60,561 nucleotides of DNA. It comes from JBHELT01 sp046262935. GTDB lineage: Bacteria > Actinomycetota > CADDZG01 > JAHWKV01. The stretch covers positions 1 through 60,561 of the forward strand of contig JBHELT010000019.1 in the NCBI GenBank assembly GCA_046262935.1, read 5' to 3'. Position numbers and translations under genes: made by a program. Positions 52,121 through 60,560 of this stretch are shown here, piece after piece (the first letter of the stretch is position 1; each line of letters opens with the position of its first letter). Below the pieces are notes generated by a model that was not told the DNA's origin, searched no databases, and worked only from the letters and a program-made list of their open reading frames with translations.

Positions 52121-54205
52121 ATGAAAACCTATCCTCCAGAAAAGATCCGCAACGTACTTCTGTTCGGCCATCAAGCAACTGGCAAGACTACTCTGGCAGA
52201 GGCCCTGTTGTTCCTTTCGGGGGCCACCACAAGGCTGGGTTCCATCTCAGAGGGCAACACCGTCTGCGACTTCGAACCCGAAGAGATCAAGAAGCAGCTA
52301 TCGATCTCTCTTTCGCTTGCGCCGGTCGAATGGCAAGAGCACAAGATCAACATCCTCGATGCCCCCGGATACGCCGACTTCGTAGGTGAAACCCAGGCGG
52401 CGCTTCGCGTCGCAGACCTGGCCGTCTTGGTGGTTTCGGCCGTAGACGGTGTACAGGTCCAACACGAGGCGGTGTGGGCGATGGCCGCGAAGATGGGCGT
52501 GCCGCGCGTGGTATTCATCAACAAGCTCGATCGCGAGCGGGCCGACTTCCACGCAACGCTGGCAGACTTAACCGCAAAACTGGGTGCGGGTTTCGCGCCG
52601 ATCGACCTGCCTTTGGGCGAAGAGCAACAATTCCACGGCATCGCCGACGTTCTGTCTGAAAAGGCACATCGCTACGACGATTCAGGCAAGGCCGCTGAAG
52701 AAGAAGAGATAACGGGCGCCCTGCTCGACGAAGTCAAACAATTGCACATCAAGATCGTCGAATCGGTAGCCGAGACCGATGACTCGCTCATCGAACGCTA
52801 CCTGAACGGCGAAGAACTGACGGAGAAAGAAGTCACGGCTGGTATCCATCAGGGATTACTTCAAGCAACGGTATTTCCTGTGTTGGTCGGCTCTGCAACG
52901 AAGCTCATCGGCATCGATCGGCTGGCGGAATTGATAATCGAGATGGGCCCTGCACCCGTTGAGTCGGCCCCCGTGCCATGCCATGAACCAGGCAAAGACG
53001 AAGAGATAACGCGCAAGCAAAGCGTCGATGAACCTTTGGCAGCCTTCGTTTTCAAAACGATCTCCGACCCTTACGTGGGCCGCATATCACTGTTCAAAGT
53101 CGTATCAGGCAAGTTGGTCCCTGACTCGACGGTTCACAACCCATCAAGCGGAACCGATGAGCGGATCGCTCAGATCTTCACATTGAAGGGTAAGACCCAA
53201 GAAACCCTGTCAGAGGTCATCGCTGGAGACATCGCAGCTGTTGCAAAGCTCGCACACACTCACAGCGGCGAGACACTGGCCGAAAGAGCGCACGCTGTTG
53301 TATTTCATCCACTACAAGCCCCCGATAGATCTCTCGTCAAGGCCATCGCCCCGAAGACCAAGGGCGATGAGGACAAACTGATGACCGGGCTCGCCAAACT
53401 GCAAGAGGAAGATCCGGCTCTTTTCGTCGAACGCAATCCCGAGACCCACCAAACCCTTCTATGGGGCACAGGCGATTCCCATCTAGAAGTAACTCTCGAA
53501 CGGCTTCATCGCAAGTTCGGCGTAGACGTCGAAGAACTCGCGCTTCGGATCCCATACAGGGAAACCATCACTAAGCCTGGCAAGGGTCTTGGGCGTCACG
53601 TCAAGCAGAGCGGCGGGCATGGTCAGTACGCGGTCTGCAATCTAGATATCGAGCCGCTGCCGCGCGGCGGTGGCTATGAATTCGTCGACAAGATCTTCGG
53701 CGGATCCATACCCAACCAGTTCATCCCATCGGTGAACAAGGGGATCGAAAAGACTCTCACCGAAGGCGCAGTGGCTGGCTATCCCGTTGTTGACATCAAG
53801 GTCACTCTCACGGATGGCAAGTTCCATGCTGTTGACTCCTCCGACATGGCATTTCAGATCGCCGGGAGCATCGGCTTTCGCGACGCGGTGCACAACGCTG
53901 GGGTGGCGCTCTTGGAACCGGTGATGGATCTTGAGGTCATGGTCCCCGACGTGTACCTGGGCGACATCATGGGCGACCTCAACTCCAAGCGAGGCCGGAT
54001 ACAGGGAACCGACGCCATCGGGAACAAGCAGCTGGTGAAGGCGAAGGTGCCGATGGCCGAGATCACCAAATACGCGATCGATCTGCGCTCGATGACCGGT
54101 GGACAAGGAACTTTCAGCTCGACCTTCTCGCATTACGAAGAGGTTCCTGCACATATCGCAGAGCAAGTGATCGCCGAGGCGAAGGCCGAGAAGGAAGCTA
54201 AGTAG
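52121..54205 (+). CDS. EF-G-like GTPase (fusA2/EF-G2 type)
   Basis: A 694-residue five-domain translational GTPase paralogue. G1 is GHQATGKTT, G4 is FINKLDRERADF, and domain IV contains GHGQYAVCNLDIEP. Unlike true EF-G, G3 reads DAPGYAD: the catalytic His of DTPGHVD is Tyr84, and the G2 Thr region (QLSISLSLAP) is also altered. This pattern is known from the actinobacterial EF-G2 group, so it is unlikely to be the housekeeping translocase. The ATG lacks a ribosome-binding site. The 3' end overlaps the HIT gene on the other strand by eight bases. Confidence 0.92.
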   Translation: MKTYPPEKIRNVLLFGHQATGKTTLAEALLFLSGATTRLGSISEGNTVCDFEPEEIKKQLSISLSLAPVEWQEHKINILDAPGYADFVGETQAALRVADLAVLVVSAVDGVQVQHEAVWAMAAKMGVPRVVFINKLDRERADFHATLADLTAKLGAGFAPIDLPLGEEQQFHGIADVLSEKAHRYDDSGKAAEEEEITGALLDEVKQLHIKIVESVAETDDSLIERYLNGEELTEKEVTAGIHQGLLQATVFPVLVGSATKLIGIDRLAELIIEMGPAPVESAPVPCHEPGKDEEITRKQSVDEPLAAFVFKTISDPYVGRISLFKVVSGKLVPDSTVHNPSSGTDERIAQIFTLKGKTQETLSEVIAGDIAAVAKLAHTHSGETLAERAHAVVFHPLQAPDRSLVKAIAPKTKGDEDKLMTGLAKLQEEDPALFVERNPETHQTLLWGTGDSHLEVTLERLHRKFGVDVEELALRIPYRETITKPGKGLGRHVKQSGGHGQYAVCNLDIEPLPRGGGYEFVDKIFGGSIPNQFIPSVNKGIEKTLTEGAVAGYPVVDIKVTLTDGKFHAVDSSDMAFQIAGSIGFRDAVHNAGVALLEPVMDLEVMVPDVYLGDIMGDLNSKRGRIQGTDAIGNKQLVKAKVPMAEITKYAIDLRSMTGGQGTFSSTFSHYEEVPAHIAEQVIAEAKAEKEAK

Positions 54206-54680
54206 CCGCGAACCCGGCGATCAGCCGCGCGTATGTATCCTCAAGGGATTCAGGAAGTATCTTCGACTCGCCGACGACAGGCATGAAGTTGGTATCCCCC
54301 GCCCATCGCGGAACGACATGCCAGTGCAGATGCCCAGGCAGGCCAGCCCCAGCGACCTCGCCCAGGTTGACGCCGATGTTGAAACCATCTGGCTTCATCG
54401 AATCGCGAATCGAAGTAAGCGACTCGTTAAGCGTTGACATGGTTGCGAGCGACTCTTGCGCAGTCAACTCGGTGGGATCGGCAACGTGACGATTCGGCGC
54501 GATCAACAGATGCGCCGTATTGTAAGGAAACTTATTGAGCATCACCACGACCTGTTCACCGCGCTTTAGAACTAGGCTCGCCGGGTCGTCATCGGCTTTC
54601 AACGCTTCGCAGATGAAGCATCCCTGCTTACGAGTTTCAGTCACGAAGTCCATCCGGTCACGGAACAACCTGTCCATCAC
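54198..54680 (-). CDS. HIT-family nucleotide hydrolase/phosphorylase
   Basis: The 160-residue protein has a CxxC pair (GCFICEAL) and the histidine triad HLHWHVVPRW. It resembles the actinobacterial HIT protein found next to thrS and pgsA, related to Ap4A phosphorylase/hydrolase. The zinc-binding Cys pair together with APNRHVADP supports the Fhit/Ap4A branch. Exact substrate not determinable. Starts three bases after the thrS stop region; converges with the EF-G-like gene. Confidence 0.93.
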   Translation of the reverse strand: MMDRLFRDRMDFVTETRKQGCFICEALKADDDPASLVLKRGEQVVVMLNKFPYNTAHLLIAPNRHVADPTELTAQESLATMSTLNESLTSIRDSMKPDGFNIGVNLGEVAGAGLPGHLHWHVVPRWAGDTNFMPVVGESKILPESLEDTYARLIAGFAAT

Positions 54681-54683
54681 GGA

Positions 54684-56561
54684 TCAGCCAGACGAGGGCA
54701 AGGCGCGGGTCGATATCTCTCGCAATATCTCGTCCAAGAACTCCTCGGCCGCTACCCCATGGCGCTGCTCACCCACCCGCGGCCGGACCGACACAGTGCC
54801 AGCCTCTACCTCTTTGTCGCCGACGACGAGCATGTACGGAACCTTGGATGCTTGACCCTTACGGATGCGGTTGCCGAGGGTTTCGTTCGAATCGTCGACC
54901 TCAACTCGCACCTGCGACGCGTGAAACAAGTCGCGCAATCGTTCGGCCTGCTCGTGATGACGGTCAGCGATCGGGATGATCAGCACCTGGCTCGGCGAAA
55001 GCCACGTTGGGAAGGCTCCTGCATAAAGCTCGATCAGGTACGCGACCATCCGCTCCATCGTTGAGATGACGCCGCGATGGATCATTACCGGCCGGTGCGA
55101 TTGCCCGTCCTCAGCCGTGTATTCCAATCCGAACTGTTCGGGCAGATGGAAATCGACCTGCACCGTTGAAACGGTTTCTTCATGACCTAGCACGTCGCGC
55201 AATTGGATATCCAACTTGGGCCCGTAGAAGGCAGCCTCGCCCACGGCCTCTTCGAAGTCGAGACCCAGCTCGATCATCGCTTCCCTCAAGACGTTCTCGC
55301 CTAACTCCCACATCGCATCGTTGTCGACATATTTCTCGGTGTCTTTGGGGTCGCGCAATGAAAGGCGATATCCGTAATCGGTTATCCCGAGCATCGCGTA
55401 AGCGCTTTCAACCATGCGCATGGCATCGGAGAATTCTTTCTTCACCTGATCTGCCCTGCAAAAGATGTGTGCGTCGTTCAACGTCATGGCACGCACTCGG
55501 CTGAGTCCGCTTACGACCCCAGAGCGCTCGTACCGGTACATCGTGCCCAACTCGGCGATCCGAAGCGGTAGTTCGCGGTAGCTGCGTTTGCGGGATGAGT
55601 AGATGACTATGTGATGTGGGCAGTTCATTGGCCGCAGAACTAGTTCTTCGTGCTCTAGAACGATCGGCGGGAACATGTTCTCGCGGTAGTGGTCCCAGTG
55701 TCCCGATGTTACATAAAGGTCCTTCTTCGCCAAGTTGGGTGAATACACATGCTGATAACCATTCTGGATCTCCTCGTCAACGATGAACCGTTCCAACTGC
55801 CTGCGGATGGTTGCGCCGTTCGGAAGCCAAAGCGGCAGCCCCCCACCGATCAAAGTGTCGGTGGTGAACAGTTCGAGTTCTTTGCCGATACGCCTATGAT
55901 CTCGGCGTTCCGCCTCGGCAAGGCGAGCTGTGTAGTCGTCGAGTGCTTCTTGCGATTCCCAAGCCGTCCCATAGATGCGCTGCAACATCTGGTTCTTCTC
56001 GCTGCCCTTCCAATACGCGCCCGAAGAGCGCAGGATCTTGAAAGCGCGGACGCGTCCGGTCGATGGGATGTGGGGCCCCCGGCACAGGTCCACGAACTTG
56101 TTGCCATTGCGATAGACAGAAACGCTCCCACCTAGAACCCCTTGCTCGGCGGCGTCTTCGTCGATGCCCTGGATCCACTCCAACTTGAAGGGCTGGCCTT
56201 TGAAAACCGCGGCAGCCTCGGCGATACCTACCTCTTGCCGTTCGAAAGGCTGGTCCTCGGCGATGATCTCAGCCATCTTGGCTTCGATCTGCTCCAGATC
56301 TTCGGGGGTGAATGGCCGGCCGATGTCGAAGTCGTAATAGAACCCGTTCTCGATCGGGGGGCCCCCTGCATAGAGCGCATCCGGCCAGATGCTAAGCACG
56401 GCTTGAGCAGTGATGTGCGCAGTCGAATGCCGCAGAACCTGCCTCCCCTCTGGATCTGACTGGGTTAGCGCTTTCGCACCCGCGGGCTCGTTGACCGATA
56501 GATCGACAAGGGTTCCATCGGACAACTGCCAGCAAACGATGTCTGCATTGGGTTCGCTCAT
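54684..56561 (-). CDS. thrS: Threonyl-tRNA synthetase
   Basis: Charges tRNA-Thr. The 625 residues have a short TGS-like N-terminus, the editing domain (RHSTAHITAQAVLSIWPDAL, later CRGPHIPSTGR), the class II core with RPMNCPHHIVIYSSRKRSYR and MIHRGVISTMERMVAYLIE, and the anticodon domain (VLIIPIADRHHEQAERLRD). Editing and zinc ligands are intact. It forms a small operon with the metallopeptidase gene 12 bases upstream and the HIT gene three bases downstream. Confidence 0.97.
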   Translation of the reverse strand: MSEPNADIVCWQLSDGTLVDLSVNEPAGAKALTQSDPEGRQVLRHSTAHITAQAVLSIWPDALYAGGPPIENGFYYDFDIGRPFTPEDLEQIEAKMAEIIAEDQPFERQEVGIAEAAAVFKGQPFKLEWIQGIDEDAAEQGVLGGSVSVYRNGNKFVDLCRGPHIPSTGRVRAFKILRSSGAYWKGSEKNQMLQRIYGTAWESQEALDDYTARLAEAERRDHRRIGKELELFTTDTLIGGGLPLWLPNGATIRRQLERFIVDEEIQNGYQHVYSPNLAKKDLYVTSGHWDHYRENMFPPIVLEHEELVLRPMNCPHHIVIYSSRKRSYRELPLRIAELGTMYRYERSGVVSGLSRVRAMTLNDAHIFCRADQVKKEFSDAMRMVESAYAMLGITDYGYRLSLRDPKDTEKYVDNDAMWELGENVLREAMIELGLDFEEAVGEAAFYGPKLDIQLRDVLGHEETVSTVQVDFHLPEQFGLEYTAEDGQSHRPVMIHRGVISTMERMVAYLIELYAGAFPTWLSPSQVLIIPIADRHHEQAERLRDLFHASQVRVEVDDSNETLGNRIRKGQASKVPYMLVVGDKEVEAGTVSVRPRVGEQRHGVAAEEFLDEILREISTRALPSSG

Positions 56562-56573
56562 GGGTTCAGATTA

Positions 56574-57854
56574 TCAGCCGCTAACCCCCGCCTGTTTCTT
56601 CACGTCGGCCGCCCAATCACTTTGGAACTGGTCGAAAGACTCAGCGAAGGTCTTCTGCATGGCGAGGTCCACGTGGAAGGTTTGTGTGCCCACATCGAAC
56701 TTGGGGCCCCCGAGTTCGGCGTAAAGGCGGTCGGGCGCCTCCTCTCCGAATCTGGAACGCATATACCTCATGGCAGACAGCGAGGCTTGGTATGACAGGA
56801 AGATCGAAGTTCCAGTGCCTGTCGTGAACTGCCAGTCCTCAGGGAGTTGACCACTGAACCGGCCAGCCTTCACCTGCGATACGAATAGGTCGGTCGTCGC
56901 ACCCTCGGACAACTGGGCCAATCCCTCTTCGACCCAGGTTGGGATGAACGGCCCGCTGGCTGAGCGCGCCGCGACGTGTGTGAGTTCGTGAGCGAAGATA
57001 CTTCTCCGCGATGACGCCGAATGGCTGATGAAGTTAGATCGATTGAGGAATATCCGCCGTCCCACGAGTTTCCAGGGTGAGTCAGCGGCATCGAGTTCCA
57101 GAGAAGCCGTTGCGAACGCGACGAAGTTGGAAACGTCGAAGGTGGCACCCAGGAGCCTTTTCAATTCCTCATCGCTCGATGGAACGAGCACGGGTACCTT
57201 CTGACTCCACTGGCGGTTCCATGCCTTAGCAACATCAGGCAGCGCGGCTTCGGCCTTGTCGAGAAGGTCCGCTGCGAACTTCGCTTGGTCTGGATGGAAC
57301 AGAAGCATGAAATGCTGGCTCTGTCGAGTTTGGACCTGCCCGAACTCCCACAGACTGCGGTTGGTCAAGATCCCAAGGTCCTCGGTGTCGGAATCGGACG
57401 CCACCTTCCAGCTGGCCCCTCGTTTCACGAAGGTCAAGATGAGATCGTTGTTCGTGGGTTCCTGGTCATAACCAGTGATGGTGAATCTCTCTTCGACGTC
57501 GGCCACCAAGACCTTGGTCTTGTAGGCCCTTCGCTGTTTGTCTCGCGTGAGCTCGGGGGCCCTGTCTAGCTGAAGATGAAGGCTGTACCCAGTTATCGGT
57601 AACGCCGTGATGCCATCGAACCATCTGCTTTGTGACTGAGCGAAGTCACTTTGACTCGAATCGACGGTGTTCATGAATCCTTGCCTGTCTTTCATCGAAA
57701 CAGCTTTGGAGCGCTCACCGAGCATCGCCTGGACCGATGCCTCATCCGAAACACTCGTCGAGGTACCAGCTACCGCAGACACCGAAGGCAATGAGCCCAA
57801 CAAGACCGTCACGATTGCGATACTCGTTATGCGTAGGCTGGCTTTCGATTCCAT
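56574..57854 (-). CDS. Exported MA-clan (HEXXH) metallopeptidase
   Basis: The 426-residue protein begins with a signal peptide (MESKASLRITSIAIVTVLLG, cleavage likely after SAVAG), then an NTF2-like region of about 130 residues with TKVLVADVEERFTITGYD, then a peptidase domain with the zinc motif FAHELTHVAA and the downstream Glu in WVEEGLAQLSEG. This matches the Peptidase_MA-like family seen in Gram-positive bacteria. Target unknown; likely surface or cell-wall proteins. Its ATG is only 20 bases from the divergent gene's ATG, which suggests a leaderless mRNA. Confidence 0.85.
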   Translation of the reverse strand: MESKASLRITSIAIVTVLLGSLPSVSAVAGTSTSVSDEASVQAMLGERSKAVSMKDRQGFMNTVDSSQSDFAQSQSRWFDGITALPITGYSLHLQLDRAPELTRDKQRRAYKTKVLVADVEERFTITGYDQEPTNNDLILTFVKRGASWKVASDSDTEDLGILTNRSLWEFGQVQTRQSQHFMLLFHPDQAKFAADLLDKAEAALPDVAKAWNRQWSQKVPVLVPSSDEELKRLLGATFDVSNFVAFATASLELDAADSPWKLVGRRIFLNRSNFISHSASSRRSIFAHELTHVAARSASGPFIPTWVEEGLAQLSEGATTDLFVSQVKAGRFSGQLPEDWQFTTGTGTSIFLSYQASLSAMRYMRSRFGEEAPDRLYAELGGPKFDVGTQTFHVDLAMQKTFAESFDQFQSDWAADVKKQAGVSG

Positions 57855-57860
57855 GTCCGG

Positions 57861-57867
57861 TAGCCTA
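57861..57867. promoter_or_regulatory. Candidate bidirectional -10 element for two leaderless genes
   Basis: Only 20 bases separate the starts of the metallopeptidase gene (minus, 57854) and the small helical-repeat gene (plus, 57875). In this gap TAGCCTA reads TAGCCT on the plus strand and TAGGCT on the minus strand, both fitting TANNNT. The distance to the ATG is eight bases on the plus side and seven on the minus side, as expected for leaderless transcripts. Neither ATG has a Shine-Dalgarno. Confidence 0.5.
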
Positions 57868-57874
57868 TTGCTAT

Positions 57875-58225
57875 ATGGGAATCTTCTCGCGCGACAAACC
57901 TGCTAAGGACCCACCGGTGCAATCGCGCGCCGACAACGAACAACTGGTCAAAGACTTCCTTCGCGGACAGAACCTTGAACAAGTGGGCAAGGTCGATGAC
58001 GCGATCGCTCTTTACGAAGCAGCGGTTCGAGCGCGCTTCGATTCGTCTGGGCCCTATGACCGCCTTATCTTCATCTATCAGCAAAGAGCCAGCCATCAGG
58101 ACGTGATACGGGTAGCCACTGCCTCGTTGGGCTCCGTGCACACCTACCCGCAGAAGACCGCCTGGTACCAAACGCAGATCGACAACGCCCGCAAGGCATC
58201 CGACAGCACTCCCGAGGCGATCTAG
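57875..58225 (+). CDS. Small cytoplasmic TPR-like helical protein
   Basis: A 116-residue soluble protein. After a short charged start (MGIFSRDKPAKDPPVQ) come two or three helical hairpins with a tetratricopeptide-like pattern (LEQVGKVDDAIALYEAAVRA, then YDRLIFIYQQRASHQDVIRV). No enzyme motif. Possibly an adaptor. An upstream open frame would overlap the divergent peptidase gene and is rejected. The next gene on this strand begins directly or 45 bases later. Confidence 0.8.
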   Translation: MGIFSRDKPAKDPPVQSRADNEQLVKDFLRGQNLEQVGKVDDAIALYEAAVRARFDSSGPYDRLIFIYQQRASHQDVIRVATASLGSVHTYPQKTAWYQTQIDNARKASDSTPEAI

Positions 58226-58270
58226 CTGTCTCAGCAAGCATCCCGATCGGCCCTGGAAGATATCGCGCGC

Positions 58271-59326
58271 ATGATCGAAGCAGAAGGCCCGATCCGGTTC
58301 GACCGATACATGGATGCAGTTCTGTACCGTTTCGATTGGTCCTATTACCGAACCGCTGCCCCCGGTTGGGGGGCCGGCTACCTTACTTCACCAACGATCA
58401 CCGACGCATTCGGCCAACTGATAGCGAAGCTCCTCAGCGATGAAGCAGACCGCATCGGTTCCAATGGTTTACGCGTCATCGAAGTTGGGCCAGGAACTGG
58501 GCAATTCGCGCGCGCATGTTTAGACAGGATGCACTCCTTGGACACTGCGGTGCCGTGGATATTCGTAGAACCGTTCGATGGGCCTCGTGCAAAACAGCAG
58601 GAAACACTCGGCGATCGCGATGTGGGTTGGGTAGACAGGATCGAGAACATCGAACCCGGCCCCGCGATCGTGTTCGCGAATGAAGTCATCGACAACTTCC
58701 CAGTTAGGGTCTTTCAGGTGGAAGACCAACATCGGGTGGCCGAGGTCTACGTCGGACTTTCCGACGGCGTCTTGGTCGAAGAACTGCATCTGTTAAGCGG
58801 CGCCGATGAGTCCAAAATCGCGTCGGCCGCAACACAGCACTTGGAACCGGGCGACCGATTCGAATGGAACCAACACATGATCGATTGGGCCGGCCGCGTG
58901 GGAACCGCGATGACTAATGGAACCGTGATCGTTATCGACTACGGAGACGAGCAGCCCGATCTGTGGCTGTCGCGCCCGGCTGGCAGCCTTGTCACATACG
59001 GTCCCGGTTCACTCGGAACCGATCCATACGATTCGCCAGGTCGACTCGATATCACCGCTCACGTTGACTTCACTGCCTTGTCGGCGGGTTTCTCATCTGC
59101 CGGCTGCGTTGTCGATCCCGTTATCACTCAGCGCGAGTTGTTGAGATCGCTCGGCATCAACGAACTCTATGATTCGATCGTCGCAGAGCAGCGAAACGCT
59201 GAGGCCGCAGCAGACCATTCGACTTCGCTCGCGCTCCTCGCGGAACGGGGACGGTTAGGAGCGCTTACTTCGCGAGGCGGGCTTGGCGACTTGAAAGTTC
59301 TGATCGCGCGAAAGTCGCAGGACTAG
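58271..59326 (+). CDS. MidA-type SAM-dependent methyltransferase
   Basis: Related to the MidA/NDUFAF7 family of protein arginine methyltransferases. The 351 residues contain the family N-terminus EGPIRFDRYMDAVLY, a second signature GYLTSPTITDAFGQLIA, the SAM motif VIEVGPGTGQFARACL and the downstream ANEVIDNFPVRVF and IVIDYGDEQ. Bacterial targets of this family are not established. ATG 58271 is used. The frame is open back to a CTG at 58226, directly after the previous stop, and that extension (ALEDIARMIEAEG) also looks like family sequence. The TAG stop shares a CTAG with the aldolase gene. Confidence 0.88.
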   Translation: MIEAEGPIRFDRYMDAVLYRFDWSYYRTAAPGWGAGYLTSPTITDAFGQLIAKLLSDEADRIGSNGLRVIEVGPGTGQFARACLDRMHSLDTAVPWIFVEPFDGPRAKQQETLGDRDVGWVDRIENIEPGPAIVFANEVIDNFPVRVFQVEDQHRVAEVYVGLSDGVLVEELHLLSGADESKIASAATQHLEPGDRFEWNQHMIDWAGRVGTAMTNGTVIVIDYGDEQPDLWLSRPAGSLVTYGPGSLGTDPYDSPGRLDITAHVDFTALSAGFSSAGCVVDPVITQRELLRSLGINELYDSIVAEQRNAEAAADHSTSLALLAERGRLGALTSRGGLGDLKVLIARKSQD

Positions 59327-60339
59327 GGAGCCTTTTCCATCTCATCCGAATAGCGTCCATATCGAGCGGCCCCATTGCATCGAGCCCGATGCAAGAACGC
59401 TGCCTGTCCGGCGGCGACATTCGACGGGTCGCCCTTCCAAGCCTTAAGGGCCGGGGCTTGAAGCGCCCTTCCATATGAGAACGAAAGCTGCCAGGGCGAT
59501 CCAGCGATCTTGTTCATCGCATCTAGATGAGCTGTGGCAAGTTCATCGGACTGACCACCCGAAAGGAACACGATGCCGGGGACCGAAGATGGCACGTTCG
59601 CCCTTAGGACCTCTACTGTCCTGCTTGCAACTTCTTCAACGCTCGCCTGCTGGGGACAGTCTTTGCCCGATAGCACCATGTTCGGCTTGAGCAGAGTTCC
59701 CGCTAAGTCCACCCTCTGAAGCTCCAACTGTTCGTAGACGGACTTGAGGATCTGCGAGGTGACCTCATAACAGCGGTCGACTGTGTGGTCGCCGTCCATA
59801 AGAACCTCCGGCTCAACGATCGGCACCAGGCCAGCTTCTTGTGACAGCGCGGCGTACCGAGCAAGAGCGTGGGCGTTGACCTCGATGCAATACCGGCTCG
59901 GTATGCCATCGCCGATGGTGATCACCGCGCGCCATTTCGTGAAACGGGCTCCAAGTTCGCGGTATTCGTTCAACCGGTCGCGAAGTCCGTCGAGTCCTTC
60001 GGTGACCAGTTCTCCAGGGGCTCCCGCCAGTGCCTTGGTTCCAGCGTCGACCTTGATCCCGGGGATGATCGCTTTCTGCGACAGAACCTCTCTAAGGGGC
60101 TGACCATCGGAAGCGTCTTGTCTGATGGTCTCGTCATACAAGATCACCCCACTGATGAACTCCTGCGCCCCATCGGTTTTGAACAGCATCTCTCTGTATG
60201 AGCGACGAGTGTCTTCGGTTGATTCGGTGCCGATGCTGTCGAACCTTTTCTTGATGGTCGGCGAACTCTCATCGGCGGCAAGGATCCCCTTGCCTTCTGC
60301 GACGAGCGCCTTTGCAATCGAAACGAGTTCGGCGGGCAT
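59323..60339 (-). CDS. Fructose-bisphosphate aldolase, class I
   Basis: Cleaves fructose 1,6-bisphosphate in glycolysis through a Schiff base. The 338-residue protein is of the metal-independent, animal/plant-like class I type: GKGILAADESSPTIKKRF, the Schiff-base Lys218 in LAGTLLKPNMVL, and GIVFLSGGQSDELATAHL. The C-terminal YGRYSDE lies near the usual catalytic Tyr end. Most actinobacteria use class II enzymes; no class II gene is in this window. Strong Shine-Dalgarno AAGGAGG before the ATG. Confidence 0.95.
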   Translation of the reverse strand: MPAELVSIAKALVAEGKGILAADESSPTIKKRFDSIGTESTEDTRRSYREMLFKTDGAQEFISGVILYDETIRQDASDGQPLREVLSQKAIIPGIKVDAGTKALAGAPGELVTEGLDGLRDRLNEYRELGARFTKWRAVITIGDGIPSRYCIEVNAHALARYAALSQEAGLVPIVEPEVLMDGDHTVDRCYEVTSQILKSVYEQLELQRVDLAGTLLKPNMVLSGKDCPQQASVEEVASRTVEVLRANVPSSVPGIVFLSGGQSDELATAHLDAMNKIAGSPWQLSFSYGRALQAPALKAWKGDPSNVAAGQAAFLHRARCNGAARYGRYSDEMEKAP

Positions 60340-60411
60340 ACAGATTCCTCCTTAGGATTATCGATCCGATGGCTGAATGGCCCATCGGTACGGCGCCACG
60401 GGCGCGCGAAG

Positions 60412-60417
60412 ATTGTA
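60412..60417 (-). promoter_or_regulatory. Candidate -10 box of the aldolase gene
   Basis: TACAAT in the context GTTACAATC stands about 70 bases before the aldolase ATG, in the 107-base gap after the partial gene. It is identical over nine bases to the element upstream of pdxS. No clear -35 is seen. The gap otherwise holds the AAGGAGG ribosome-binding site and no gene. Confidence 0.35.
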
Positions 60418-60446
60418 ACTACCCTTTGCCGGTCGGGCCGGGGACT

Positions 60447-60560
60447 TTACGAGTCTGGGTCGAGATCGGGTTTCAGCTGCCATTCGACGAAGAAACCATC
60501 ACCGACCGCCATCTGAGGCTTCATCACTTCAACGCCACTTGTGATGGTGAGGTCCCCGCT
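60447..60560 (-). CDS. Unidentified gene, C-terminal 37 residues only
   Basis: A reading frame enters from the right edge and ends at TAA (60449-60447). The visible tail reads SGDLTITSGVEVMKPQMAVG, then DGFFVEWQLKPDLDPDS. It looks like the end of a beta-rich protein, but I do not recognise the family. Supported by the absence of stops, sensible codon use like that of its neighbours, and the same orientation as the aldolase gene; too short for more. Confidence 0.55.
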   Translation of the reverse strand, partial: SGDLTITSGVEVMKPQMAVGDGFFVEWQLKPDLDPDS

